Positions 42,789 through 51,635 of a DNA stretch of 64,000 bases are shown here, one piece after another. How positions within the stretch are numbered: the stretch's first letter is position 1; every line of letters starts with the position of its first letter. The notes beneath the pieces are model-generated. The model had not been told where the DNA came from. It worked only from the letters and a program-made list of their open reading frames with translations, and did no database searches. The stretch spans positions 85,965 to 149,964 of the forward strand of contig NZ_SZVW01000025.1 in NCBI RefSeq assembly GCF_007655005.1, read 5' to 3'. Made by a program: the position numbers and the translations under genes. Source of the DNA: Streptomyces tibetensis (GTDB lineage: Bacteria; Actinomycetota; Actinomycetes; Streptomycetales; Streptomycetaceae).

Positions 42789-44720
42789 GTGTCGCTCTTC
42801 ACTCGCTCCCGTCAGCTTTCGGACGACACGGCCGAGGGCGGGGCGAAACCCGCTGAAGAGACCGGCACGGCGGATCCAGTGGAGGCCGACGGCGGGACGA
42901 AACGCGCTGAAGACACCGGATCGGCGGATCCGGTGGAGGCCGACGGCGGGGCGAAACCGGACGAAGACACCGGCACGGGGGATCCGGCGGACGGCACCGC
43001 CACCGACGACGCCCCCGAGAACGCCACCCCGGCACAAGAGCCCCCTTCCGGGCAGCCCCCGACAACGAAGCCCGGCTGGTTCGGCTGGCGGCACCACTAC
43101 CCCCGTGCGGCACGAGGCGTCTCCATCGGTACGACGGTGCTGGCCGGCGCCCTGGTGCTGTTCGCCCTGCTGGTGCCGAACCGGATCGAGCGCATCGAGT
43201 TCGCTTCGTTCGTCCGCATCCCCGCCGAGGGCGTGCTGCTCGCCGGGCTGCTGCTCGCGCTGCCGTCGAAACCCCGGCGCGTCACGGCGGTGGTCACGGG
43301 CGTGTTCCTGGGCCTGGTCACGGTGCTGAAGTTCGTCGACATGGGCTTCTACCAGATCCTGGCCCGGCCCTTCGACCTGGTCCTGGACTGGATCCTGATC
43401 GAGAACGGCACGGACTTCCTCAGGGAGACGTTCGGCCGCACCGGCCAGGTGCTGGCCGTGACCGGCGTGATCGTCCTGTTCGTCGCGCTGCTCGTACTCA
43501 CGACGCTCGCGGTGGTGCGGCTGACGAACCTGATGGTCCGGCACCGGCCCGCGGCCGGCCGCACGGTCCTGATCCTCGGGACGGCGTGGATCGCCTGCAT
43601 GACCCTGGGCGTACAGCTCGGCACCGTGCCGATCGCCACCAAGGGCAATGCCGAGTTCCTCGGCAACCGGGTGGACCAGGTGCGTGCCGGGTTGCGGGAC
43701 GCCCGGGTCTTCGAGAAGCAGGCCGCGGTGGACGCCTTCGCGAAGACGCCGCCCGACCAGTTGCTCACGGGGCTGCGCGGCAAGGACGTCCTGTTCACGT
43801 TCATCGAGAGTTACGGCAGGGTCGCGATCGACGACCCGGCGATGGCGCAGCAGACCGACGCGGTGCTCAAGGAGGGCACCGGAAGGCTGAAGGCGGCCGG
43901 TTTCGAGTCGCGCAGCGGCTGGCTGCAGTCGCCGGTGACGGGCGCGGGCAGCTGGCTCGCCCACTCGACCTTCCTGTCCGGGCTGTGGATCAAGAACCAG
44001 CAGCGGTACCGCAGTCTCACCACGAGCGACCGCATGACGCTGACGAAGTACTTCGGGAAGACGGGGGCCTGGCGGACCGTCGGCGTCGTGCCGGGTGTGC
44101 GGCGGGCCTGGCCTGAGGGGAAGTACTTCGGCCTGGACCACATCTACGACTCCGAGCACCTCGGCTACCACGGCCCGTACTTCAGCTGGACGCCCGTGCC
44201 CGACCAGTTCAGCATGGAGGCGTTCCAGCGTCTGGAGCACGGCAAGAAGGACCGCGAGCCGATCATGGCGGAGATCATCCTGGCCTCCAGCCACAACCCC
44301 TGGTCCCCCATCGCCCACATGATCGACTGGGAGGACCTCGGCGACGGCTCGGTGTTCCACCAGATCAAGAAGGAGGGCACCGACCCCGCTGAGGTCTGGA
44401 AGGACCCGGAGAAGGTGCGCGCCGAGTACCGCAAGGCCATCGAGTACTCGATCCGCAGCCTGACCGAGTGGGTCGAGCGCTACGGCGACGACGACACGGT
44501 GCTGGTCTTCCTCGGCGACCACCAGCCGGTGCCGACCGTCACCGCCGGGGACACCGGCAAGGACGTGCCGGTGACGATCGTCGCCCACGACAAGAAGGTC
44601 CTGGACCGGGTCGCCGACTGGGGCTGGACGGACGGCCTCAAGCCGGCCGCGAACGCGCCCCGATGGGGCATGGACACCTTCCGCGACCGCTTCATGACGG
44701 CGTACGGTCCGCGGGGCTGA
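42789..44720 (+). CDS. Membrane-bound sulfatase/phosphatase-family protein, LTA-synthase-like
   Basis: A 643-residue protein. A charged, repetitive cytosolic N-terminus (about 1-110) contains three 18-residue repeats. About five transmembrane helices follow (about 115-275, e.g. IGTTVLAGALVLFALLVP and VTGVFLGLVTVLKFV). An extracellular alkaline-phosphatase/sulfatase domain completes it (about 320-640: VLFTFIESYGRVAIDDP, WLAHSTFLSGLWIKNQQRY, LVFLGDHQPVPTV). The architecture is that of lipoteichoic-acid synthase-like phosphoglycerol transferases, implying cell-envelope glycopolymer modification. The GTG at 42789 follows GGAAGGA; an ATG at 42705 lacks one. The 3' end overlaps the convergent hydrolase by 29 bp. 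Confidence 0.85.
   Translation: MSLFTRSRQLSDDTAEGGAKPAEETGTADPVEADGGTKRAEDTGSADPVEADGGAKPDEDTGTGDPADGTATDDAPENATPAQEPPSGQPPTTKPGWFGWRHHYPRAARGVSIGTTVLAGALVLFALLVPNRIERIEFASFVRIPAEGVLLAGLLLALPSKPRRVTAVVTGVFLGLVTVLKFVDMGFYQILARPFDLVLDWILIENGTDFLRETFGRTGQVLAVTGVIVLFVALLVLTTLAVVRLTNLMVRHRPAAGRTVLILGTAWIACMTLGVQLGTVPIATKGNAEFLGNRVDQVRAGLRDARVFEKQAAVDAFAKTPPDQLLTGLRGKDVLFTFIESYGRVAIDDPAMAQQTDAVLKEGTGRLKAAGFESRSGWLQSPVTGAGSWLAHSTFLSGLWIKNQQRYRSLTTSDRMTLTKYFGKTGAWRTVGVVPGVRRAWPEGKYFGLDHIYDSEHLGYHGPYFSWTPVPDQFSMEAFQRLEHGKKDREPIMAEIILASSHNPWSPIAHMIDWEDLGDGSVFHQIKKEGTDPAEVWKDPEKVRAEYRKAIEYSIRSLTEWVERYGDDDTVLVFLGDHQPVPTVTAGDTGKDVPVTIVAHDKKVLDRVADWGWTDGLKPAANAPRWGMDTFRDRFMTAYGPRG
42837..42998 (+). repeat. 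Three 54-bp tandem repeats at the sulfatase N-terminus
   Basis: Units at 42837, 42891 and 42945 encode GGAKPAEETGTADPVEAD, GGTKRAEDTGSADPVEAD and GGAKPDEDTGTGDPADGT. They are acidic and probably unstructured. In-frame expansion by slippage or unequal crossing-over. Confidence 0.9.
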
Positions 44721-45414
44721 GGAACTCCGCCACGGTCGCGAGGAACTCCTCCGGACGGGCCTCGTGCACGAGATGCCCCGCGTCGACGGTGATGTGCCGG
44801 GCGTCGGGGAGCAGTTCGGCGAACGCAGCGATCTGGTCCTGCGGGATCGGGCTGCTCGGTCCGCCACCGATCAGCAGCGTGGGCATGGTGATCCGCCCCA
44901 TGTGGTCCCACCACACAGGGTTGGGGGCGTTGCGCTGTTCATCGGTGGCGAGGATCATCGCCCAGTCGTACGGGAGGTCCCCGCCGGGCCGTTGGGCGGG
45001 CGGGCGTGGTGGGTCGAGCGGGAAGGGCGCGGGCACGTCCTCCAGGACGAGCCGTCGCACGAGCCCCGGACTTCGTTGGGCGAGCAGGTAGGCGACGGCG
45101 CCGCCCAGCGAGTGGCCCACGACGTCGGCGCGGTGGATGCCGAGCGCCCCGAGGAGGGCGTGGATGTCGTCGCGCATGGTCTCGTACGCGTATCCGCCGG
45201 GCCAGTCGCTTCGGCCGTGTCCGCGCAGATCGGGGGCGTACACCCGGCGAGGCCCGGCGGGCCCGGTGGCCAGGGCCGGGGCGATGGACGCCCAGTCGGC
45301 GCCGTCGGCCCCCCTGGCGTGCAGCAGGACGAGAGGCTCCGCGTCCCGCGGTCCCCAGACACGGAAGGCCTGCGTGATGCCGTTCGCCTGCACGGTGCGC
45401 GGTGCTGTGTCCAT
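44692..45414 (-). CDS. Alpha/beta hydrolase
   Basis: A 240-residue alpha/beta-hydrolase. LVLLHARGADGADW gives the oxyanion region, GHSLGG the nucleophile serine, and DAGHLVHEARPEEFL the catalytic histidine. The acid is expected near PTLLIGGGPSSPIPQDQ, where aspartate is displaced. DLRGHGRSDWPGGYAYETMRDD is typical of esterase or epoxide-hydrolase-like members. It overlaps the end of the sulfatase gene. A truncated relative lies just upstream at 45489. Substrate unknown. Confidence 0.9.
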   Translation of the reverse strand: MDTAPRTVQANGITQAFRVWGPRDAEPLVLLHARGADGADWASIAPALATGPAGPRRVYAPDLRGHGRSDWPGGYAYETMRDDIHALLGALGIHRADVVGHSLGGAVAYLLAQRSPGLVRRLVLEDVPAPFPLDPPRPPAQRPGGDLPYDWAMILATDEQRNAPNPVWWDHMGRITMPTLLIGGGPSSPIPQDQIAAFAELLPDARHITVDAGHLVHEARPEEFLATVAEFLSPADRTPS

Positions 45415-45488
45415 GCCGTGCACGGTAGGCGAAGTGCGCTTCGGCGCCGGGCTCCCTCTGCCGACAGCAGAGGCGCGTGCGGCTGCGG

Positions 45489-45734
45489 TCAGGAGAAGAA
45501 GGCGGCCACGCGCCGCACGAACCACTCCGGGTCGTCGAGCCAGGGGTAGTGCCCGGCTCCCGGCTGCACCGCGAACTCGGCAGCGGGGAAGGCCTCTGCG
45601 GCACGGCCGGCGAGCGCCGGCCTCGGGCCTCCGTCGACTCCTCCGGCGAGGACGAGCACGGGGGCTTTCACCCGGGCGAGCGCATCCCGTGTCGCGTCGG
45701 GGTCAGCACCAACTGCCGGTGGGCGGTCCGGCAC
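45489..45734 (-). pseudogene. C-terminal remnant of another alpha/beta hydrolase
   Basis: About 65 residues match only the last part of alpha/beta hydrolases: RVKAPVLVLAGGVDGG (acid strand) and FAVQPGAGHYPWLDDPEWFV (catalytic His). The nucleophile elbow and everything upstream are absent, and the sequence stops being hydrolase-like near the start of the neighbouring ligase gene end. Probably deleted when the ligase was inserted or rearranged. Confidence 0.75.
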
Positions 45735-45759
45735 AACCGGGTTCTCCTGTCCGGGCGCG

Positions 45760-47262
45760 CTAGCCGTTCCCGAGGTCGTTCCTCAGCTCCCGTTTGAGGA
45801 TCTTCCCGCTGGCGTTGCGCGGGAGTTCGGCCACGAACACCACCCGCTTGGGGGCCTTGAAGGAGGGCAGTTTCTCCCGGACGTGGTCGATCAGTTCCGC
45901 TTCCGAGACCTCGCCGCGCGGGACGACGACGGCCGTCACCGCTTCGATCCAGCGGTCGTCCGGGAGGCCCACGACCGCCGCCTCGGCGACGCCGGGGTGC
46001 GTGTACAGCGCGTCCTCGACCTGGCGTGAGGCGATGACGACCCCGCCGGAGTTGATGACGTCCTTCACCCGGTCGACGATCGTGAAGTAGCCGTGCGCGT
46101 CGCGTACCGCGAGGTCGCCGGAGCGGAACCAGCCGTCGCGGAAGGCCGCGGCGGTCTCCTCCGGCTTGTCCCAGTAGCCCTCGCACAGTTGCGGGGAGCG
46201 GTAGACGATCTCGCCGGGGGTGCCGTCGGGTACGTCCTCGCCGTTCTCGTCGACCACGCGCGCGTCGACGAACAGAACGGGTCGGCCGCAGGAGTCCATG
46301 CGGCCCTTGTGCTCGTCGGGCGCGAGGACCGTGGCCAGCGGGCCGATCTCGCTCTGGCCGAAGCAGTTGTAGAAGGCCAGGCCCGGCAGGCGCTCCCGCA
46401 GCCGTTCCAGTACCGGGACGGGCATGATCGACGCGCCGTAGTAGGCCTTGCGCAGGCCGCTCAGGTCGCGGGTGGCGAAGTCGGGGCGGCCGGACAGGGC
46501 GATCCAGACGGTGGGCGGTGCGAACAGGCTGTCCACGCGGCCCGCCTCGATCAGGTCGAAGAGCCGGTCGCCGTCGGGTGCGTCGAGGATGACGTTCGTC
46601 GCGCCGACGGCGAGGTAGGGCAGCAGGAAGACGTGCATCTGCGCCGAGTGGTACAGCGGCAGGGAGTGCGCGGGGCGGTCACCGGCACTGAGGTCGAGAG
46701 CGGTGATCGCGCTCAGGTACTCGTGCACCAGGGCCCGGTGCGTCATCATCGCGCCCTTGGGCCGGGCGGTCGTCCCCGAGGTGTAGAGCAGTTGCACGAG
46801 GTCCTCGGCGCGCGGCTCCGGCCCGTCGTGGGCCGGCTCCCCCGGCAGCCGTGCGAGCAGCGAGTCGTCGGTGTCGCGCAGCGGCAACGTCCGCACCCCA
46901 CTGGGCAGTTGCGCCGCCAGATCGGGGTCGGTGAGGACCAGGGCGCTGCCGGACTGGCCGACGATGTAGGCGAGGTCGTCGCCGGTCAGGTTCTGGTTGA
47001 CGGGTACGTGCACCAGACCCGCCCGGGCGCAGGCCAGGAAGGCGATCAGATAGGCGTCGGAGTTGTGGCCGTAGGCGCCGACCCGGTCCCCGGGGGCCAA
47101 GCCCTGGCCGAGGAGGAGGCTCGCCGCGCGGGAGACGGCGGTGTCGAGTTCGTCGTACGTCCAGGTCCGCTCGGCGTACTCCACCGCGACGCGCGCCGGT
47201 GTGCGCCGGGCGCTGCGCCGCAGGACTCCGTCGACCGTGCTGCCCTGTCCTGGCGTCGTCAT
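45760..47262 (-). CDS. AMP-dependent acyl-CoA ligase
   Basis: A 500-residue ANL ligase with LLYTSGTTARPKGAMMTH (P-loop), YNCFGQSEIGPLATV, WFRSGDLAVRDAHGYFTIVDR and ASGKILKREL (catalytic Lys). The hinge motif normally reading GG-x-N-x-Y-P-x-E-V-E is GGVVIASRQVEDAL, a notable variation that may alter the rotation between half-reactions. Related to FadD/cyclohexanecarboxylate-type ligases. It is monocistronic and lacks the 23-bp operator found at the other acyl-CoA genes. Substrate unknown. Confidence 0.92.
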   Translation of the reverse strand: MTTPGQGSTVDGVLRRSARRTPARVAVEYAERTWTYDELDTAVSRAASLLLGQGLAPGDRVGAYGHNSDAYLIAFLACARAGLVHVPVNQNLTGDDLAYIVGQSGSALVLTDPDLAAQLPSGVRTLPLRDTDDSLLARLPGEPAHDGPEPRAEDLVQLLYTSGTTARPKGAMMTHRALVHEYLSAITALDLSAGDRPAHSLPLYHSAQMHVFLLPYLAVGATNVILDAPDGDRLFDLIEAGRVDSLFAPPTVWIALSGRPDFATRDLSGLRKAYYGASIMPVPVLERLRERLPGLAFYNCFGQSEIGPLATVLAPDEHKGRMDSCGRPVLFVDARVVDENGEDVPDGTPGEIVYRSPQLCEGYWDKPEETAAAFRDGWFRSGDLAVRDAHGYFTIVDRVKDVINSGGVVIASRQVEDALYTHPGVAEAAVVGLPDDRWIEAVTAVVVPRGEVSEAELIDHVREKLPSFKAPKRVVFVAELPRNASGKILKRELRNDLGNG

Positions 47263-47450
47263 GACACATGATCCTCGGTCGACCGCACGGGGAGGTCAAG
47301 GACCCCGGGCAGGCCGGGAGCCGGGGACGGTGATCGGCCACGAGCAACCCTGCCGCCCTCGACGGCGTCCGGTGTCATGGAAACCGACGGATGTTCGAAC
47401 CAGGTTCGTACACACGACACTCCTTTCCCTCGACGATGTTGGAGGGCACG

Positions 47451-49889
47451 ATGCGCAGCCGTCTGAGACGACTCGTTCTCGGGGCCACGGCCCTGTTCAC
47501 CGCCGCGTCCGCGTTACCCGCGGCGGCCGCCACGACCCAGCAGCGGGCAGAGCAACACCCTTCCCGCGACGGCCACTCCGCCGTCATCCGCTACACCGAG
47601 TACGGCATTCCGCACATCCTCGCGAAGAACTACACCGACCTGGGCTTCGGTACGGGCTGGGCGCAGGCCGCCGACGAGGTGTGCACGCTGGCCGACGGGT
47701 TCGTGACGCTGCGGGGCGAGCGGTCCCGGTACTTCGGCGCCGACGCGCCCGCCGGCGGCGACCTCTCGGCGGCCAGGACGAACCTCGCGAGCGACCTGTA
47801 CTTCGGCGGGGTCCGTGAGAGCCGTACCGTGGAGAAGCTGCTCGCCGAGCCCGCGCCCGCAGGGCCCAGCCGGCAGGTCCGGGACATGATGCGCGGCTGG
47901 GCCGCCGGTTACAACGCCTGGCTGAAGCAGGAGAAGATCACGGATCCTTCCTGCGCGGGCGCGTCCTGGGTCCGGCCGGTCTCCGAACTGGACGTGGCCG
48001 CCCGGGGGCTGGCGATCGCCTCGATCTCCGGGGAGGGGCGGTTCGTGGAGACGATCACGAGCGCGCAGCCCCCGGCCGGAGCCTCCACCACCCCCGGCGC
48101 CCCGTCCGCCCGCACGCCGGGCGGGAGGGCGGCGGCGAAGGCCGCCGCGGACGCGGCGGACGAGCTGTGGGGCGACCCCGGCATGGGGTCCAACGCGGTC
48201 GCCTTCCGCGGTGACACCACGGCGAACGGACGTGGCCTGCTGCTGGGCAACCCGCACTACCCGTGGGACGGCGGGCGGCGGTTCTGGCAGTCGCAGCAGA
48301 CGATCCCGGGAGAGCTGAACGTGTCCGGCGGTTCCCTGCTCGGCACCCCGGCGATCTCCATCGGGTTCAACGCGCACGTGGCGTGGAGCCACACCGTCTC
48401 CACCGGCATTCCGGCCAACTTCCACCAGCTGACGCTCGATCCGGCCGATCCCACGACCTACCTGGTGGACGGCAGGCCGGAGCGCATGAAGAAGCGGACC
48501 GTGACGGTCGCGGTGAAGGACGGCACGCCGGTCACCCGCACCCAGTGGTGGACCCGTTACGGCCCCGTCGTCACCTCCCTCAGCTCCCAGGTCCCGCTGC
48601 CGTGGACCGCCAGGACGGCGTACGCCCTGAACGATCCGAACGCGGCGAACCTCCGCTTCCCCGACACCTCGCTCGGCTTCGCCAAGGCGCGGAGCACGGC
48701 CGACGTCCTCGCCTCTCTCGACCGGCACCAGGGCATCCCCTGGGTGAACACGCTCGCCGCCGACCGCGCGGGGCACTCCCTGTTCACCCAGTCCCAGGTA
48801 CTCCCCCGCATCACCGACGAGCTGGCGCAGCGCTGCTCCACGGATCTGGGCAGGACCACGTACCCGGCGTCCGGGATCGCGATCCTCGACGGCTCGCGCG
48901 GCGACTGCGCGCTCGGCAGCGACCCCGGCGCCGCCGCGCCGGGAATCTTCGGACCGTCGAGGATGCCGACGCTGAAGGACGCCCCGTACGCGGAGAACTC
49001 CAACGGCACCGCGTGGATGACCAACGCCGACCGGCCGCTCACCGGGTACGAGCGGATCTTCGGCACGGTGGGCACACAGCTCGGCCTGCGCACCCGTGGC
49101 GCGGTCGAGGACGTCGCGGCGATGGCTGACCGCGGCGGACTGACCGTACGCGACCTGCAGAAGCAGCAGTTCGCCAACCGGGTGCCCGCGGGCGACCTCG
49201 CCGCCGAGGACGTGGCACGGGCGTGCGCCGCCCTGCCCGGCGGTACGGCGACGGGCAGCGACGGCAAGGCCGTCGATGTGTCGGCGGCCTGTGGGGTGCT
49301 GAAGGCGTGGGACCGCACCATGGACACCGGCAGCCGGGGAGCGCTGCTCTTCGACCGGTTCTGGCGCAGGCTGGAACAGACGGTTCCGGCGGACCGGTTG
49401 TGGAAGGTGCCGTTCTCTGCTTCGGATCCGGTCCGCACTCCGAACACCCTGAACACGGAGGCGGCGGGCTTCCCGGGCGCGCTGGCCGACGCGGTGGCCG
49501 AGCTGCGGAGCGCGGGCATCGCGCTCGACGCGCCGCTCGGCGCGCACCAGTTCGTCGTTCGCGACGGCGAGCGCCTGCCCGTGCCGGGCGGCGCGGGGCG
49601 GCTCGGCGTGTGGAACGTGATCGAGCCGACGTGGGACGCGGCCGGCGGCGGCTACACAGAGGTGCCGTTCGGGTCCAGTCATCTGCAGGCGGTCGGCTGG
49701 GACGGCAGTCGCTGTCCGGTGGCCCGCACGCTGCTGACGTACTCCCAGTCGTCGAACCCGAAGTCGCCGCACTTCGCCGACCAGACCCGGCTGTTCTCCG
49801 GCGAGAAGTGGGTCGCGTCGCGCTTCTGCGAGAAGGACATCCTGTCCTCGCCGAAGTTGAAGGTCGTGCGGGTGCACGAACACCGCTGA
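47451..49889 (+). CDS. Secreted penicillin acylase family (Ntn) hydrolase
   Basis: An 812-residue Ntn-hydrolase precursor. A signal peptide ends near ALPAAAA. The alpha chain leads to the self-cleavage site Gly-Ser in DPGMGSNAVAF (Ser247 becomes the beta-chain N-terminal nucleophile), followed by GRGLLLGNPHYPW and GVSIGFNAHVAWSHTV-type sequence. It resembles aculeacin/cyclic-lipopeptide acylases and AHL acylases (PvdQ-like), which remove long acyl chains from amides. GGAGGG precedes the ATG at 47451; an upstream ATG at 47391 is less likely. Possible roles are lipopeptide turnover or quorum quenching. Confidence 0.92.
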   Translation: MRSRLRRLVLGATALFTAASALPAAAATTQQRAEQHPSRDGHSAVIRYTEYGIPHILAKNYTDLGFGTGWAQAADEVCTLADGFVTLRGERSRYFGADAPAGGDLSAARTNLASDLYFGGVRESRTVEKLLAEPAPAGPSRQVRDMMRGWAAGYNAWLKQEKITDPSCAGASWVRPVSELDVAARGLAIASISGEGRFVETITSAQPPAGASTTPGAPSARTPGGRAAAKAAADAADELWGDPGMGSNAVAFRGDTTANGRGLLLGNPHYPWDGGRRFWQSQQTIPGELNVSGGSLLGTPAISIGFNAHVAWSHTVSTGIPANFHQLTLDPADPTTYLVDGRPERMKKRTVTVAVKDGTPVTRTQWWTRYGPVVTSLSSQVPLPWTARTAYALNDPNAANLRFPDTSLGFAKARSTADVLASLDRHQGIPWVNTLAADRAGHSLFTQSQVLPRITDELAQRCSTDLGRTTYPASGIAILDGSRGDCALGSDPGAAAPGIFGPSRMPTLKDAPYAENSNGTAWMTNADRPLTGYERIFGTVGTQLGLRTRGAVEDVAAMADRGGLTVRDLQKQQFANRVPAGDLAAEDVARACAALPGGTATGSDGKAVDVSAACGVLKAWDRTMDTGSRGALLFDRFWRRLEQTVPADRLWKVPFSASDPVRTPNTLNTEAAGFPGALADAVAELRSAGIALDAPLGAHQFVVRDGERLPVPGGAGRLGVWNVIEPTWDAAGGGYTEVPFGSSHLQAVGWDGSRCPVARTLLTYSQSSNPKSPHFADQTRLFSGEKWVASRFCEKDILSSPKLKVVRVHEHR

Positions 49890-49894
49890 ACCGT

Positions 49895-49934
49895 GCGCGG
49901 GGTGCCGCTCCCCTGGGGGCGTCACCCCTCGCGC
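49895..49934. terminator. Stem-loop after the acylase gene
   Basis: GCGCGGGGTG (49895-49904) pairs with CACCCCTCGCGC (49923-49934) with one bulged base, in the gap between the acylase stop and the convergent acyl-CoA ligase stop. Probable terminator; no T-run. Confidence 0.45.
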
Positions 49935-50084
49935 GGTGCCGTTCCCGTGGGGCGGAACCCTGCGCACGGCAGGCGCCGGAGCGGCAGGCCGGGAGGCCCT
50001 CCGTGACCGCGAGCCAACCGGAGCGAGACGCCGGACAGTACCCCCGCGGCCGCCCGAACCGTGGCCTCGGGCCGCCGGGCGGGC

Positions 50085-51635
50085 TCACACGGGTCGCGTC
50101 CGGCCCTCCCAGTACGGCTCCCGCAACCGCCGCTTGTACAGCTTGCCGTTGGGGTCGCGGGGCATCTCGGTGATGAAGTCGACGCTCCTGGGCCGCTTGT
50201 ACCCGGCGAGCCGGTGGGCGCAGTGGTCGAGGAGGTCGGCCGCGAGGGCGGGCCCGGGCCGGTGCCCGGGGGCCGGTTCGACGACCGCCTTGACCTCCTC
50301 GCCCCAGTCGTCGTGCGGGATGCCGAAGACGGCGGCGTCCGCGACGGCGGGGTGGGCGAGCAGGGCCGACTCGATCTCGGCCGGGTAGATGTTGACCCCT
50401 CCGGAGATGATCAGGTCGATCTTGCGGTCGCGCAGGAAGAGGTAGCCGTCCTCGTCGAGGTGGCCCAGGTCGCCGACGGTGAAGAAGTCGCCGATGCGGT
50501 TCTTGCGGGTCTTGGCCTCGTCCTTGTGGTATGAGAAGCCGCCGGTGGTCATCTTCATGTAGACGGTGCCGAGTTCTCCGGGTGGCAGCCGGTTGCCGTC
50601 GTCGTCGAAGATCGCGAGCTCGCTGATGGGCCAGGCCTTGCCGACGGTGCCGGGCTTCTTCAGCCAGTCCTCGGCGGTGGCGAAGGCGCCGCCGCCCTCG
50701 CTGGCCGCGTAGTACTCCTCCACACAGGGCCCCCACCAGTCGAGCATGGCCCGCTTCACGTGGTCGGGGCAGGGCGCGGCACCGTGGATGGCATGCCGCA
50801 TGGAGGAGACGTCGTAACGGTCCTTCACCTCGCCGGGCAGGGCCAGCAGGCGGTGGAACTGGGTCGGGACCATATGGGTGTGGGTGCAGCCGTGGGCGTC
50901 GATGAGCCGGAGCATCTCCTCGGGCGTCCACTTGTCCATGAGGACCAGCCGGTGGCCGATGTGCAGGGACGCGCCGGCGAACTGCAGGACGGCCGTGTGG
51001 TAGAGCGGCGAGCACACGAGGTGCACGTTGTCGTCGAACGGCCGGATGCCGAAGATGCCGAGGAAGCCGCCGAGGTAGGCCTCCTCCGGGGGTTTGCCGG
51101 GCAGCGGGCGGCGGATGCCGCGGGGGCGGCCGGTGGTGCCCGAGGTGTAGTTCATGACCCAGCCGAGCGTGCGGTCGGCGGGCGCCGACTCGGGCTGCCC
51201 GTCCAGGAGTTCGGCGTACGGGCGGAAGCCCTCGACCGTGCCCGCGGCGTACCGGTGGGTGGCCGGCAGTCCGGCCTCGTCGGCGGCGTGGCGGGCCGCT
51301 TCGGCGAAGCGCTCGTGGGCGAGGAGCACCTTGGCGCCGGAGTCGGAGACGATCCAGGCGATCTCCGGTCCGACGAGGTGGTGGTTGACGGGGACGAGGT
51401 AGAACCCGGCCTGGCTGGCGGCGAGATAGGCGGTGAGGAACTCGACGCCGTTGGGCAGGACCACGGCGAAGGTGTCGCCGCGTTCCAGTCCGGCGGCGCG
51501 CAGGCCGTGCACGAGCCGGTTGGCGGCGGCGTGCAGGCGTCCGGCGGTCCACTCCTCGCCGTCGGGTGCGACGAGCACCTTCCGGTCGGGGTGCTGTGCG
51601 GCCTGGGCCCAGAAACCCACGGGGGGTGTGCTCAC
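50085..51635 (-). CDS. Acyl-CoA synthetase (FadD-like), regulon member
   Basis: A 516-residue ANL ligase. WVMNYTSGTTGRPRGIRRP is the P-loop, YYAASEGGGAFAT the A5-type motif, FTVGDLGHLDEDGYLFLRDR and ISGGVNIYPAEIESALL the hinge, and PNGKLYKRRL the catalytic lysine. The GTG at 51635 follows AAGGAG and overlaps the upstream nitronate-monooxygenase stop as GTGA, so the two are translationally coupled. Driven by the promoter with the second copy of the shared 23-bp operator. The long frame upstream of the GTG is a shadow. Confidence 0.92.
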   Translation of the reverse strand: MSTPPVGFWAQAAQHPDRKVLVAPDGEEWTAGRLHAAANRLVHGLRAAGLERGDTFAVVLPNGVEFLTAYLAASQAGFYLVPVNHHLVGPEIAWIVSDSGAKVLLAHERFAEAARHAADEAGLPATHRYAAGTVEGFRPYAELLDGQPESAPADRTLGWVMNYTSGTTGRPRGIRRPLPGKPPEEAYLGGFLGIFGIRPFDDNVHLVCSPLYHTAVLQFAGASLHIGHRLVLMDKWTPEEMLRLIDAHGCTHTHMVPTQFHRLLALPGEVKDRYDVSSMRHAIHGAAPCPDHVKRAMLDWWGPCVEEYYAASEGGGAFATAEDWLKKPGTVGKAWPISELAIFDDDGNRLPPGELGTVYMKMTTGGFSYHKDEAKTRKNRIGDFFTVGDLGHLDEDGYLFLRDRKIDLIISGGVNIYPAEIESALLAHPAVADAAVFGIPHDDWGEEVKAVVEPAPGHRPGPALAADLLDHCAHRLAGYKRPRSVDFITEMPRDPNGKLYKRRLREPYWEGRTRPV

